DNA of 64,000 nt from UBA7239 sp964509075 (GCA_964509075.1 CAZDWC010000003.1:1-64000), one strand, 5' to 3'; counted from the stretch's first letter, positions 44,536 through 54,003 are shown. Numbers and translations are program-made. The notes: generated from the letters alone by a model not told the origin.

Positions 44536-45999
44536 TTATTGTTTTACCGGCAGACCGTAGCGTTCAGTGATGATCGGCATGCGCTCGGCGAGTGTCTTGC
44601 GCGAGAAAGTAATCTGGTTGTCATGCGGTGCAAAGCCCAGCACGACATAGTCTGAGGCGATGTCTGTACCATTGCTGTTGTTTTGCAGCTGTTGTCGAAG
44701 CTGTTGCAGGTTCGAGACTTCGTGGCCGTTGACGGTTTTGATGATGCCGAAGCGCGTTTCTTCATAACCGCGATTCATTTCATCCGGCAGGACATTGATG
44801 ACGAGCAGTATCCTGTCTATGTCGGCACTGCCGGTGCGTCGGTATTCGTAGCGTTGCGAGTCGATGGCGGGCGGGACAAATTTCCAGGCGCGCATCATGT
44901 CTTCATTGACTTCAACAATGACCAGGCCGCCGATCACTTCGTAATCCAGAACCAGGTTGGACTGGTGACCGGGAATGATGCGCGAATCCTTCAGTGTGTA
45001 ACTCAGCGGGTAATCAATCTCCATCTGCTTGCCGTTGCGGATGATGGTGAGCGGCAGGTGCTCGCCGAGTTGTTTGCTGGCAATGAGGATGTTGCTGTCG
45101 ATACGATCAGCGGTGGCAAAACGTACACTGCCATCATCGCCGACGGGCTGGTTGTCCATGCGTATGACCACATCGCCAACCTGCAGCAGTTTTTTTTCTT
45201 TTTCCAGTCCGGACAAACTGGCGACCAGCATGCCGCCGCTGTTGTCGCCGAGGCCATAACGTTGTCGCAATTGCGGGTTTGACAGTTTCTGGATCACGAA
45301 GGCGATTTCCGGCACGCCGTTGACCTTGCCGTCTGCAATGTCTTTCAGAAATGCCTGGATGACCGGCACCGGGATGATGTAGCCGACATTGTCGGCGCGT
45401 TGCAGCCCCTGGAAATTCAGGCCTGCGAGTTTGCCTTTGACGATGGCGGGGCCGCCGCTGGCGCCGGGGTTGATGGCGGCATCAATCTGGCACACGAGAT
45501 TCGGATAACCGGAGTGTGCATAGTTGTCGTAATCGATGCGTGAAACGATTCCGCGTGTGATGGCGAGTTGCGTGCCGCCCACCGGAAAGCCGTAGGTGGT
45601 GACTTCATCGCCCAGCAGTGGCAGTTCGCCGAGTGGAAGGGCTTCGGTGTCGCTGAAAAAATTCTTGTCTTCTACCGTGATCAATGCGAGATCGCGCTCA
45701 TCCGAGATGTAGGCCACGCTGGCAGAGAACTTGCGCTCGGATCCCACCTTGCGCACTTGCAATTGCAGGCTGTTGTCGACGACGTGTGCATTGGTGAGTA
45801 TGCGATTGCCGCTGATGATGACGCCCGTGCCCTGGCTGGCAGAAATGTTGCCGTTCTGCCATGGATACTGGAAATTGACGTCGCTGCCTTGATTGAAAAC
45901 CTGCACCACGGCGTGGCGCACATCTGCCTGAACTGCGGGGCTTTGCAACAGCAATACAGCAAACAGGACAGATAAAAAACCCAAAACCGGATAACGCAT
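44536..45999 (-). CDS. Periplasmic trypsin-like serine protease with PDZ domain (DegP/HtrA-like)
   Basis: 487 residues from ATG 45999, which has GGAGGT at good spacing. Signal peptide about 1-25, cut after VQA. Protease domain with His in ILTNAHVVD, Asp in ERDLALITVED and Ser in NPGASGGPAIV; the usual GNSGGP has Ala for Asn, but the Ser is present. PDZ-like regions follow (about 230-330 and in the C-terminal third). The long C-terminus is like plant Deg-type or bacterial PDZ proteases outside the DegPQS trio. Role is probably envelope quality control. The downstream kinase begins 2 bases after its stop. Confidence 0.85.
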   Translation of the reverse strand: MRYPVLGFLSVLFAVLLLQSPAVQADVRHAVVQVFNQGSDVNFQYPWQNGNISASQGTGVIISGNRILTNAHVVDNSLQLQVRKVGSERKFSASVAYISDERDLALITVEDKNFFSDTEALPLGELPLLGDEVTTYGFPVGGTQLAITRGIVSRIDYDNYAHSGYPNLVCQIDAAINPGASGGPAIVKGKLAGLNFQGLQRADNVGYIIPVPVIQAFLKDIADGKVNGVPEIAFVIQKLSNPQLRQRYGLGDNSGGMLVASLSGLEKEKKLLQVGDVVIRMDNQPVGDDGSVRFATADRIDSNILIASKQLGEHLPLTIIRNGKQMEIDYPLSYTLKDSRIIPGHQSNLVLDYEVIGGLVIVEVNEDMMRAWKFVPPAIDSQRYEYRRTGSADIDRILLVINVLPDEMNRGYEETRFGIIKTVNGHEVSNLQQLRQQLQNNSNGTDIASDYVVLGFAPHDNQITFSRKTLAERMPIITERYGLPVKQ

Positions 46000-46064
46000 G
46001 CCTACCTCCACAATGGTGGGGCGAGTCTATACGCTCGGTGGGGCTTTGCAATTGGCGGGCGAAA

Positions 46065-46700
46065 TCAGCCCGGTCTTGCTGCGCTGCCGGGTGCTGCAGT
46101 CGAGGGGACTTTTTTCGGGTAGAGATAAACGGAAATCTTGTCGCTGACCGCGCGAATGATGCCTTGCAGCTCCAGGTTGGAAAGCCCGGAAATACGGTCG
46201 ATGTTGATCTTGTGCAAGTGCACGCAGGGAATGTCGGACTGGAATTCGCGCAAGTCGCCTTTGGTCAGCACTGGCAGGAAAGGGCGCTCCGGCGAATGGC
46301 GCTTGATGATGGCGTGCAGGCCAACGGTCAGCGGCATGGTCTTGGGCGCTTCGTCAGGGCTCTTGGCCGGCATGGCGATGAACAGACCCTGTTTGCCGAC
46401 CAGTGCGCCGGGGATGATATTCAGGCCAGTGGGGGTTACGGCACTTTCCGGTATCTTGAAGAAGGTGTCGTGATGGGCATGGGGGTTGGGGAGGATGACC
46501 AGTTTACGGTCTTCGTCTTCGGGCAGGAAAATATCGTAGTTGCTGTACAGCTGTTGTACCGGCCCTGAATAGACACACAGGGTTTTCTTGAACTGCATGA
46601 TGAAAGCAATGGCGCGTTTGCGGTTCTGGATCTTGGCAAGATCCCATACCAGTGGGTCATTGCCCTTGTTCAACAATTCTCTGGCTTCAGCTTCAGACAC
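46065..46700 (-). CDS. Conserved hypothetical protein, unknown function
   Basis: 211 residues, no signal peptide, membrane helix or motif I recognise. The N-terminal half is helical (SEAEARELLNKGNDPLVWDL), the middle contains HAHHDTFFKIPES and two Lys-rich stretches, and the tail is Ala/Pro-rich. Codon use looks like that of its neighbours. It lies 65 bases upstream of the protease gene on the same strand and may be co-transcribed. Confidence 0.55.
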   Translation of the reverse strand: MSEAEARELLNKGNDPLVWDLAKIQNRKRAIAFIMQFKKTLCVYSGPVQQLYSNYDIFLPEDEDRKLVILPNPHAHHDTFFKIPESAVTPTGLNIIPGALVGKQGLFIAMPAKSPDEAPKTMPLTVGLHAIIKRHSPERPFLPVLTKGDLREFQSDIPCVHLHKINIDRISGLSNLELQGIIRAVSDKISVYLYPKKVPSTAAPGSAARPG

Positions 46701-46950
46701 AACTCCGCTCCTGTTGGCTGCCTTTGGCTCGTGGGCCGAACGTCAGGCAACGCTGTTGGGGACACACCGGCATGCATGCAGTATAGATTGCGCAACTATA
46801 CAGTAGATAGACGGTATGCCTCCCTGCAAAAACGGCCATTTTGCATGACCAAGCCAGCCACTCCAAGCCCCGGCGCTTATGGATGTCAAAAAAATGGCAT
46901 TGATCCGGCTTGGTGGCATCTTCGGTGGTCGATGGCGATGCAGCGACTGT

Positions 46951-46969
46951 CCACAGTTTCTGTGGATAA
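46951..46969 (-). promoter_or_regulatory. DnaA box, TTATCCACA
   Basis: TGTGGATAA on the plus strand (46961-46969) is the complement of the strong DnaA consensus TTATCCACA. CCACAG (46951-46956) and CTGTGG (46960-46965) form an inverted repeat around TTT, so a half box faces it. Confidence 0.6.
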
Positions 46970-47067
46970 GTCTGTGAGTGATTGGAGAAAAAACGGGGCA
47001 AGTCCTGACAGCTCAACAGGCCGTCACAATTTGATCATAAATTGCGCAAAATGCAAACTTATTTAAT

Positions 47068-47080
47068 AATCAATAGTTTA
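47068..47080 (+). promoter_or_regulatory. IHF binding site
   Basis: AATCAATAGTTTA fits the IHF consensus WATCAANNNNTTR at every defined position, within AT-rich DNA about 100 bases from the DnaA box. Chance occurrence in such DNA is possible. Confidence 0.45.
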
Positions 47081-47326
47081 TAAGACAAACCTAATAACAA
47101 GCATGATCATGCACAGCCATCTACACGTTTTTTATTAAGATACATTTCTGGTGTGCATAACCGCGTTAGCGCCCCCTAACTGTGGAACCTGAAATACCTG
47201 CCTGTGGGTTTCACGCGCAGGTGGATTGGTGTTTTATTCCATGTCCGGAATGATGAACAGGAGGGATTTCTGCAGGGGGACTCGGTTACAATGCGCGCCC
47301 CCGAAGCCCACCTGTCGGAATCAGCC

Positions 47327-48709
47327 ATGAGCAGCTCTCGTCTCCCTCTCTCGGTATTGACTGCAATCAGCCCCATTGACGGCCGTTACGGCAGCAAGGT
47401 TGATGTACTGCGCGGTATTTTCAGCGAATACGGCCTGATCCGGGCGCGGGTACTGGTGGAGGTGCGCTGGCTGCAGCAATTGGCCCAGCATCCTTATATA
47501 GAAGAGCTGCCGGCGTTTTCTGATGTGGCGCAGGCCAGACTGGAGCAGATTCTCGCCGATTTCGGTCTGCCGCAAGCCGAACAGATCAAGGCGACCGAGC
47601 GCACCACCAACCACGACGTGAAGGCCGTGGAGTACTTCATCAAGGACCAGCTCAAGGGCATGCCCGAACTGGAAGCCGCCAGCGAGTTTGTACACTTTGC
47701 CTGCACCTCGGAAGACATCAACAACCTTTCACATGCGTTGATGCTGCGTGACGGTCTCGAGCAATGCCTGCTGCCGCTGGCTGACCAGATCATCGACCAG
47801 CTGGCGTCTCTGGCGCAGGCGTTTGCCGCGGTGCCCATGCTCGCGCGCACGCACGGCCAGACAGCGTCTCCCACAACCGTGGGCAAGGAACTGGCCAACG
47901 TGGTGGCGCGCTTGCGTCGCCAGCGCGAGCAGATGGCTGCCGTGCCCTTGCTGGGCAAGATCAACGGCGCGGTGGGCAACTACAATGCTCATTTGTCGGC
48001 CTATCCCGACGTTGACTGGCAGGCCAATGCGCAGACGTTTGTCGAGTCTCTGGGGCTGGCCTGGAATCCCTATACCACGCAGATCGAGCCGCATGACTAC
48101 ATGGCGGAGCTGTTTGATGCCATCAGCCGCTTCAACACCATCCTGATCGATCTCGACCGCGATATCTGGGGCTATATCTCGCTCGGCTACTTCAAGCAGA
48201 AAGTGGTGGCGGGCGAAGTCGGTTCCTCAACGATGCCGCACAAGGTCAATCCGATCGATTTCGAGAATTCCGAGGGCAACCTGGGGCTGGCCAATGCCAT
48301 GCTGGGCCACCTGTCCAGCAAGTTGCCGGTGTCGCGCTGGCAGCGTGATCTCACCGATTCCACCGTGTTGCGCAACATGGGTGTCGGCTTCGCCTACAGT
48401 GCCATTGCCTTTGAGGCGACCCTGAAAGGCCTGGGCAAGCTGCAGCTCAATGAAGCACGCCTGGCTGAGGACCTGGACAGCAGCTGGGAAGTGCTGGCTG
48501 AACCTATCCAGACCGTCATGCGCCGTTATGGCATCCCTGAGCCCTATGAAAAGTTGAAGGCGTTGACGCGTGGTCAGGCGATGACGCGCGAAATCCTGCA
48601 GCAATTCATCGAGACGCTCGATATTCCTGCAGAGGCCAAAGCGGCGCTGCGTGCGCTGACGCCAGCGAGCTATACCGGCAATGCGGCCGAACAGGCCGGA
48701 GCCATTTGA
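47327..48709 (+). CDS. purB: Adenylosuccinate lyase
   Basis: 460 residues (E. coli 456). Cleaves SAICAR and adenylosuccinate in purine synthesis; cytoplasmic homotetramer. Family signature GSSTMPHKVNPIDFENSE, substrate-binding TSEDINNLSHAL and catalytic His in ARTHGQTASPTTVGKE are all present. The start at 47327 (MSSSRLPLSVLTAISPIDGR) is chosen because the core begins there; the ribosome binding site is weak (CGGAA). Preceded by the 626-base regulatory gap. Confidence 0.97.
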   Translation: MSSSRLPLSVLTAISPIDGRYGSKVDVLRGIFSEYGLIRARVLVEVRWLQQLAQHPYIEELPAFSDVAQARLEQILADFGLPQAEQIKATERTTNHDVKAVEYFIKDQLKGMPELEAASEFVHFACTSEDINNLSHALMLRDGLEQCLLPLADQIIDQLASLAQAFAAVPMLARTHGQTASPTTVGKELANVVARLRRQREQMAAVPLLGKINGAVGNYNAHLSAYPDVDWQANAQTFVESLGLAWNPYTTQIEPHDYMAELFDAISRFNTILIDLDRDIWGYISLGYFKQKVVAGEVGSSTMPHKVNPIDFENSEGNLGLANAMLGHLSSKLPVSRWQRDLTDSTVLRNMGVGFAYSAIAFEATLKGLGKLQLNEARLAEDLDSSWEVLAEPIQTVMRRYGIPEPYEKLKALTRGQAMTREILQQFIETLDIPAEAKAALRALTPASYTGNAAEQAGAI

Positions 48710-48864
48710 GGCAGCTTTTCGCGCTTGCGGCTTTTTGACTTCGGGCAAATCCGTGTTGATGCGGGCAGCACATGGCTGGACGCTCCGAAGAAGGCGCTGA
48801 TAGACTGCGGCGCACGGTGAAGCAGACCGTGTGCCAGCCAGAATAACGATTGAGCCTGTCTACC

Positions 48865-49707
48865 ATGAAAATGATTCCCGCTTTCTATCTTGATCATGAG
48901 CGCATGCAGGTTCTGGCAGAGCAGCATGCGGAGTCTTTCAAGCAGGCCAAACCGTTCCGGCATTGTTATATCGACAACTTCCTGCCGCTGGAGATTGCCA
49001 ACCAGCTGGCCGACGAATACCCGGGGCCTCTGGATATTCCATGGGAGCGCGGCGGTGATCGTTCCACGGTGCAGACCATGCAGAAGCTGGGTCATTCGCG
49101 GGAGGAAAATTTCGGGCCGTTGACGCGTCATGTGATGCACGAGTTCAACAGTTCGACTTTCGTCCGCTTTCTTACCACGCTTACCGGCCAGGCGGGTTTG
49201 ATTGTCGATCCGCATTTTCGCGGTTGCGGCCTGCATTCGACCGGGCGCGGTGGCAAATTGATGATTCACGCGGATAAATCGCGGCATCCGAACAAGAAAG
49301 TCGACCAGATTTTCAACATGATCTACTTCCTCAATCGCGACTGGCAAGAGGAGTGGGGTGGACATCTGGAATTGTGGGACAAGAACCTGACGCAGTGTGA
49401 AGTGAAAATTGCACCGCTGTTCAATCGAGCGGCATTTTTTCTCACGGGCACCAATACCTATCACGGTCATCCGCACCCGCTGGAATGCCCGGAAGATCGC
49501 CGTCGCAATTCGCTCGCCGTTTATTACTATGTTATCGAACGGCAAAAATCGGAAAACTACGAAGGCTGGCGCAATTTCGTTGACTGGGTGCCGACAACGG
49601 AAGAAGAGAAAGCGCTGCCACAGCGGCAGACTCAGCCGCAGGTTTTCCGGTTTGAAGGCAAGGATATTGTCTTGCCGGATGCGGATAAAAATTCGAAATC
49701 TTCCTGA
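48865..49707 (+). CDS. 2-oxoglutarate/Fe(II)-dependent oxygenase (prolyl 4-hydroxylase-like)
   Basis: 280 residues with the double-stranded beta-helix domain in about 110-225. Iron ligands H135 and D137 (MIHADKSRH) and H200 (NTYHGHPH), and R214 (RRNSLAVYYY) for 2-oxoglutarate. A TTG at 48850 is an alternative start. The last base of its stop is the first base of the next ATG (TGATG), so it is coupled to a polytopic membrane protein gene. Substrate is unknown; hydroxylation of a protein, lipid or glycan is possible. Confidence 0.83.
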   Translation: MKMIPAFYLDHERMQVLAEQHAESFKQAKPFRHCYIDNFLPLEIANQLADEYPGPLDIPWERGGDRSTVQTMQKLGHSREENFGPLTRHVMHEFNSSTFVRFLTTLTGQAGLIVDPHFRGCGLHSTGRGGKLMIHADKSRHPNKKVDQIFNMIYFLNRDWQEEWGGHLELWDKNLTQCEVKIAPLFNRAAFFLTGTNTYHGHPHPLECPEDRRRNSLAVYYYVIERQKSENYEGWRNFVDWVPTTEEEKALPQRQTQPQVFRFEGKDIVLPDADKNSKSS

Positions 49708-51263
49708 TGCCTTCCGCACTGCCAAGGCGTATATCCATTGCAGCAGCCTGGGCGGTAGCCATTGTTGCCGTGGGATTTGCCTTGCGGGTTCTGTGGCATT
49801 CGCGCAATCATCCGGTCAATGCCGATCTTGCCATGCTGCACTACAGCGCGTGGTTGATGAACGAAAAAGGCTTTTTGCTGTATCGCGATATTTTCGAAGT
49901 CAATTTTCCATTGCCGTTTTTCTTTCATCAGTTGCTCGGTTGGGTGGCTGGCTATGACGCGCCCGCTTTGCGCGTCGCCGATATTGCACTGTTACTGGTA
50001 CTCGCCACCATCAGCTGGCTGATATTGGCGCCACTGTCAAAAGTGTCGGCCTTTGCCGCTCCGGCATTGTTTACGGCTGCATATCTGGTTAATGGTGGTG
50101 AATACATACTGGAACGTGATTATCTCGGTGTCTTGCCTGCGTCGGCGGCGTTTCTGCTGGCGGAAAATCGCAGGCTGAAGGCGAATGTTTTGGTGATGGT
50201 GGTTGCTGCGCTGTGTGCTGTGGCGTGCTCCATGAAACCTAGTTTTATTGTGTTGCTGCCAGTACTGGTATTTCAATTGTGGCGTGGGGGTGTTCTGCGT
50301 GGTGGCGCAAAAACCGTATTGTTTCGCGTGTTGTTGCTGCTGCTGTCTTTTCTGCTGGTGTTGTCGCTGCCTTTTCTGGTGATTGCCGGGCAAGGAGTGT
50401 TGCCGGACTTTGTGCATATCTACAAGACGTTTCTGCCCATCTACAGCGGCAGTCGTTATGACCTGTGGCACTATGACAGCCCCGGGCAGTATTGGGAAAA
50501 CCTGCTGCAGCAGTATTGCAAATATGCGGGGATGTCCCTGAAGTTTGCGCTTCCTGGTCTGTTGTGGGCGCGTTTCGCCTGTCGTGGTTGCGCGTTGGCC
50601 CGGCAGCGTGTCGAGGCGTTGGCGCTTGCGGTGCTGGCATTTACGATCTATGAAGTATTTGCCGGAAAATTCTGGATTTCCCACCTGTTGCCGTCTGCCT
50701 ACTGGACAATACTCGCGCTCAGTTTGTTGCTGGTACCGACACCAGCGGGATCACGCCTTCCTGTACAGGCGTTCGCGTTGTTGCTGGTGTTGGCTTGCGG
50801 TTATTGCGTGGTGAAAGCCGGCATGATTTCCAGCGAGTTGATGCAAAAAGCATTTGCGACAGCGCAGCGGCAGGATGCCCGGCCGCAGGTGATTGCCGCA
50901 TTTCTGCAGAAGCATGTGGGAGCAAATGAAACCGTGCAAGTGCTGGATATGGCGGGAGATGGCCAGGCTGCCCTGCTGGAAGCCAGAGCGGTATCCGCTA
51001 CACGTCACCTGATTGATGTGCCCTTGTACATGGAACCTGCTTCGCCGGATACACAGGCTTTGCGGCAGGAACTTGTGAGGCAGTTGCAGCAGGCGCCGCC
51101 TGCCTGCATTGTTTTCATCCAGCAGTTTTTTCATCCGGGCGGCGGCAACCGCTTGCGGGAATTCAAGCCGCTCTACGCCTGGATGATGGAAAATTATGCA
51201 TTGGCGCTTGATGGCGGAGACAAATTCACTGTTTACTGCCGGCCCCAACTGACACAGCCGTGA
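49707..51263 (+). CDS. Polytopic membrane protein, GT-C glycosyltransferase-like
   Basis: 518 residues with about 10 hydrophobic helices between residues 8 and 375, then a soluble C-terminal domain (about 390-515). The first outside loop has acidic residues in NADLAMLHYSAWLM and LLYRDIFEVNFP, as in lipid-linked GT-C enzymes (ArnT/PMT-like, where a loop-1 Asp is catalytic). The fit is by architecture, not clear homology. Start overlaps the preceding 2OG oxygenase stop by one base, suggesting joint modification of an envelope molecule. Confidence 0.6.
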   Translation: MPSALPRRISIAAAWAVAIVAVGFALRVLWHSRNHPVNADLAMLHYSAWLMNEKGFLLYRDIFEVNFPLPFFFHQLLGWVAGYDAPALRVADIALLLVLATISWLILAPLSKVSAFAAPALFTAAYLVNGGEYILERDYLGVLPASAAFLLAENRRLKANVLVMVVAALCAVACSMKPSFIVLLPVLVFQLWRGGVLRGGAKTVLFRVLLLLLSFLLVLSLPFLVIAGQGVLPDFVHIYKTFLPIYSGSRYDLWHYDSPGQYWENLLQQYCKYAGMSLKFALPGLLWARFACRGCALARQRVEALALAVLAFTIYEVFAGKFWISHLLPSAYWTILALSLLLVPTPAGSRLPVQAFALLLVLACGYCVVKAGMISSELMQKAFATAQRQDARPQVIAAFLQKHVGANETVQVLDMAGDGQAALLEARAVSATRHLIDVPLYMEPASPDTQALRQELVRQLQQAPPACIVFIQQFFHPGGGNRLREFKPLYAWMMENYALALDGGDKFTVYCRPQLTQP

Positions 51264-51279
51264 TCGGGTGCTTGTGGTG

Positions 51280-51849
51280 TCACGCCTTTGGTAAAGTCAC
51301 GCCGCGTTGTCCCTGATATTTGCCGCCGCGATCCTTGTACGATACATCGCACATTTCATCAGATTCAAAAAACAGCATCTGTGCGACACCTTCATTGGCA
51401 TAGATTTTTGCCGGCAGATTGGTGGTGTTGGAAAATTCCAGCGTCACGTGGCCTTCCCATTCCGGTTCCAGCGGCGTGACGTTGACGATGATGCCGCAAC
51501 GCGCATAGGTCGACTTGCCGAGACAGATTGTCAACACGCTGCGCGGGATGCGGAAATATTCCACTGTGCGCGCCAGGGCAAAGGAGTTGGGCGGGATGAT
51601 GCAGACATCGCTTTTGATATCGACAAAACTTTTTTCATCAAAATGTTTCGGGTCGACCGTTGCCGAATGCACATTGGTGAAAATCTTGAACTCGTCGGAG
51701 CAGCGCACATCGTAGCCGTAGCTGGACGTGCCGTAGGAAATAACCTTGCGGCCTGGTTCCGGTTCGCGCACCTGGCCGGCCTCGAAAGGCTCGATCATGC
51801 CGTGTTCCAGCGCCATGCGCTTGATCCATTTGTCTGCTTTGATGGCCAT
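51280..51849 (-). CDS. dcd: dCTP deaminase
   Basis: 189 residues. Converts dCTP to dUTP for thymidylate synthesis; trimeric cytosolic enzyme. Catalytic Glu in PEWEGHVTLEFSNTT, nucleotide-binding GKSTYARCGI and SYGYDVRCSDEF are present. ATG 51849 gives MAIKADKWIKRMALEHGMI, the normal N-terminus, although the frame is open much further upstream. Convergent with the membrane-protein gene. Confidence 0.96.
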   Translation of the reverse strand: MAIKADKWIKRMALEHGMIEPFEAGQVREPEPGRKVISYGTSSYGYDVRCSDEFKIFTNVHSATVDPKHFDEKSFVDIKSDVCIIPPNSFALARTVEYFRIPRSVLTICLGKSTYARCGIIVNVTPLEPEWEGHVTLEFSNTTNLPAKIYANEGVAQMLFFESDEMCDVSYKDRGGKYQGQRGVTLPKA

Positions 51850-52005
51850 CGGGCCCCCCGTATGCGTTGTGCGAAAAACCGGCTGTGAAAAAACCGGGTT
51901 GTGCAAATGTGGATTCAAGGTCGCGCATCTTAGCAGACAGCGGCAGCAGAGGCGCGCGCGTTCGCCGTTACAATGCGTACTGCGTTGCGCGAGGAGAGAA
52001 TCTGC

Positions 52006-52902
52006 ATGACACCTGATGACATGACACGGCACACGGTTGCCTGGATCGGGCTGGGAACCATGGGAGGCCCGATGGCCGGGCACGTGCTGCAGGCCGGACA
52101 CACGCTGCGTGCCTGGAATCGCTCGCCTGCGCGTGCGCAGGCCTGGCAGGCGTGTCATCCCGATGCCACGCTGGTGGCGTCGGTAGCAGCCGCTGTCGAA
52201 GGCGCCGATGTTGTTTGCAGCTGTGTCGGCGGCGATGCCGATGTGCGCGCTGTTGCGCAGGCTGCGTTTCCCTGCATGAAAGCCGGTGCGATATGGGTGG
52301 ATCACAGCACTACCTCGGCGCTGCTGGCTCGTGAATTGGCAGCCGAGGCCGAGCGATACGGCTTGTCATTTGTTGATGCACCGGTGTCCGGCGGTCAGGC
52401 CGGGGCGGAGAAGGGCCAGCTAGCGGTGATGGCGGGTGGCGATGCCGATGCCTACGCGCGCGCCGAACCCGTGATGGCGGCCTACAGCAAGCGCAGCCGT
52501 TTGATCGGCGGCTCCGGCAGTGGGCAATTGACCAAGATGGTGAACCAGATCTGTTTTACCGGCGTCGTCGAAGGCCTGGCGGAAGGATTGTTTTTTGCTG
52601 AAACGGCCGGGTTGGACGTGCAGGCCGTGCTGGATGTCATTTCACAGGGGGCGGCGCAATCCTGGCAGATGGACAACCGGGCACAGACCATGCTGCGCGG
52701 TGAATACAATTTCGGCTTTGCGGTGGACTGGGTGCGCAAGGATCTGGGTATCGTGCTCGATGAGGCTGCGCGCATCGGTTGCGAGTTGCCGGGCGCTGCA
52801 CAGCTCAATGATTTCTACGCGGAATTGCAGCAAATGGGGCACGGTCGCAGCGACACCTCGTCGCTGCTGGAGCGTTTGCGTCTGCGGCGTCAACGCGGTT
52901 AA
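52006..52902 (+). CDS. NAD(P)-dependent beta-hydroxyacid dehydrogenase (HIBADH family)
   Basis: 298 residues. N-terminal Rossmann fold with GLGTMGGPMAGHVLQAGH, substrate-binding DAPVSGGQAGAEKGQL, and catalytic Lys in GQLTKMVNQICF. Relatives oxidise 3-hydroxyisobutyrate, tartronate semialdehyde or similar, or reduce succinic semialdehyde and imines; the substrate here is not resolved. GAGGAGAG stands before ATG 52006, which decides the start over 51973. Convergent with the OYE-family gene, abutting it exactly. Confidence 0.87.
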   Translation: MTPDDMTRHTVAWIGLGTMGGPMAGHVLQAGHTLRAWNRSPARAQAWQACHPDATLVASVAAAVEGADVVCSCVGGDADVRAVAQAAFPCMKAGAIWVDHSTTSALLARELAAEAERYGLSFVDAPVSGGQAGAEKGQLAVMAGGDADAYARAEPVMAAYSKRSRLIGGSGSGQLTKMVNQICFTGVVEGLAEGLFFAETAGLDVQAVLDVISQGAAQSWQMDNRAQTMLRGEYNFGFAVDWVRKDLGIVLDEAARIGCELPGAAQLNDFYAELQQMGHGRSDTSSLLERLRLRRQRG

Positions 52903-54003
52903 TCAACGTCGCCCGTATTGTCTCGGCCATGGCGCGCGCAGGCCCAGTACATCGGCGGCGTGCACCGCCCAGTAAGGATCGTTCAGAAAAGCGCGAGCCA
53001 GCAGCACGACGTCACTCTGGCCACTTTCGATGATGGCGTTGGCTTGTGTCGCCTCCGTGATCAGGCCGACGGCACCGGTGGCGATACCGGTCTGTGCGCG
53101 TATTGCCTCGGCAAACGGCACCTGGAAGCCGGGAGCAACCGGTATCACAGCATCCGGCACAATGGCGCCAGTGGAGCAGTCGATCAGATCGGCACCGAGT
53201 TTTTTCAATTCATGGGCGAGTGCGATGGATTGCTGGAGATCCCAGCCGCCGTCTACCCAGTCTGTCGCGGAAATGCGTACCCACAGCGGTAGTGAATCCG
53301 GTAACACGGCGCGCATTTTTCCTGCAGTTTCCAGCACCATACGCATGCGGTTTGGCAGGTTGCCGCCGTAGTCATCCGTGCGCTGGTTGCTGATCGGTGA
53401 CAGAAATTCATGCAGCAGGTAACCGTGCGCTGCATGCAGCTCGATGACCTTGAAGCCGGCTCGCACTGCGCGCAATGCCGCGTCGATAAATGCCTGCTGC
53501 ACGTTCTGGATGCCGGCGAAGTCCAGTGCTTCCGGCAGGCGGTCGCCGGCGTTGAAGGCAATGGCGCTGGGTGCCGCCAGTGGCCAGCCACCTTCGTCCA
53601 GTCCCAGGCAACGACCGCGACCTTGCCACGGGTCGGCGCAGCTGGCCTTGCGCCCGGCATGTGCGAGCTGGATGGCCGGTACGGCGCCGTGCTGTTCGAG
53701 AAACTGTGTGATGCGTGCCAGCGGTGCGATGTGGCTGTCACTCCACAAGCCCATGTCATGCGGCGAGATGCGCCCCTCCGGCAACACGCCGGTGGCCTCA
53801 ACCATCACCAGACCGGCGCCGCCGATGGCGCGGCTGCCGAGGTGCACCAGATGCCAGTCGCTGGCCATGCCATCCACGCAGGAATACTGGCACATGGGCG
53901 ATACGGCGATGCGATTGCGCAGGGTTACGCCGCGCTGGGTGAAGGGCGTGAAGAGGGCGGCGCTTGCAGATGCGGCACTTGCAGATGAAGAGAGCTGTGA
54001 CAT
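52903..54003 (-). CDS. Old-yellow-enzyme-like NADH:flavin oxidoreductase (YqjM class)
   Basis: 366 residues, FMN TIM barrel. SPMCQYSCVDGMASDWH near the N-terminus has the thermophilic/YqjM-class Cys at the flavin, and the substrate His residues are in IQLAHAGRK and IELHAAHGYLLHEFLS. Such enzymes reduce activated C=C bonds of enones and nitro compounds. ATG 54003 is chosen; an open frame continues to 54258 but overlaps the divergent DUF2058 gene. It ends on the base next to the hydroxyacid dehydrogenase stop. Confidence 0.9.
   Translation of the reverse strand: MSQLSSSASAASASAALFTPFTQRGVTLRNRIAVSPMCQYSCVDGMASDWHLVHLGSRAIGGAGLVMVEATGVLPEGRISPHDMGLWSDSHIAPLARITQFLEQHGAVPAIQLAHAGRKASCADPWQGRGRCLGLDEGGWPLAAPSAIAFNAGDRLPEALDFAGIQNVQQAFIDAALRAVRAGFKVIELHAAHGYLLHEFLSPISNQRTDDYGGNLPNRMRMVLETAGKMRAVLPDSLPLWVRISATDWVDGGWDLQQSIALAHELKKLGADLIDCSTGAIVPDAVIPVAPGFQVPFAEAIRAQTGIATGAVGLITEATQANAIIESGQSDVVLLARAFLNDPYWAVHAADVLGLRAPWPRQYGRR

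Larger units (their letters stand above)
46701..47326. other. 626-base gap with regulatory-looking sites
   Basis: No gene is supported between the hypothetical gene and purB: the frame upstream of purB has no start signal, and other frames are short. The middle contains a DnaA box (46961-46969) with a neighbouring inverted copy of its core, followed by about 90 bases of AT-rich DNA (47026-47100) with GATC sites and a perfect IHF consensus. It should carry promoters for purB and the divergent gene. Confidence 0.55.

Noticed and set aside
46701..47326. Chromosomal replication origin
   Set aside because: Only one strong DnaA box, no dnaA, rpmH, gidA or parAB nearby, and no run of AT-rich 13-mers.
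48710..48864. Terminator after purB
   Set aside because: A T-run is present near 48752, but no stable stem of more than four pairs precedes it.
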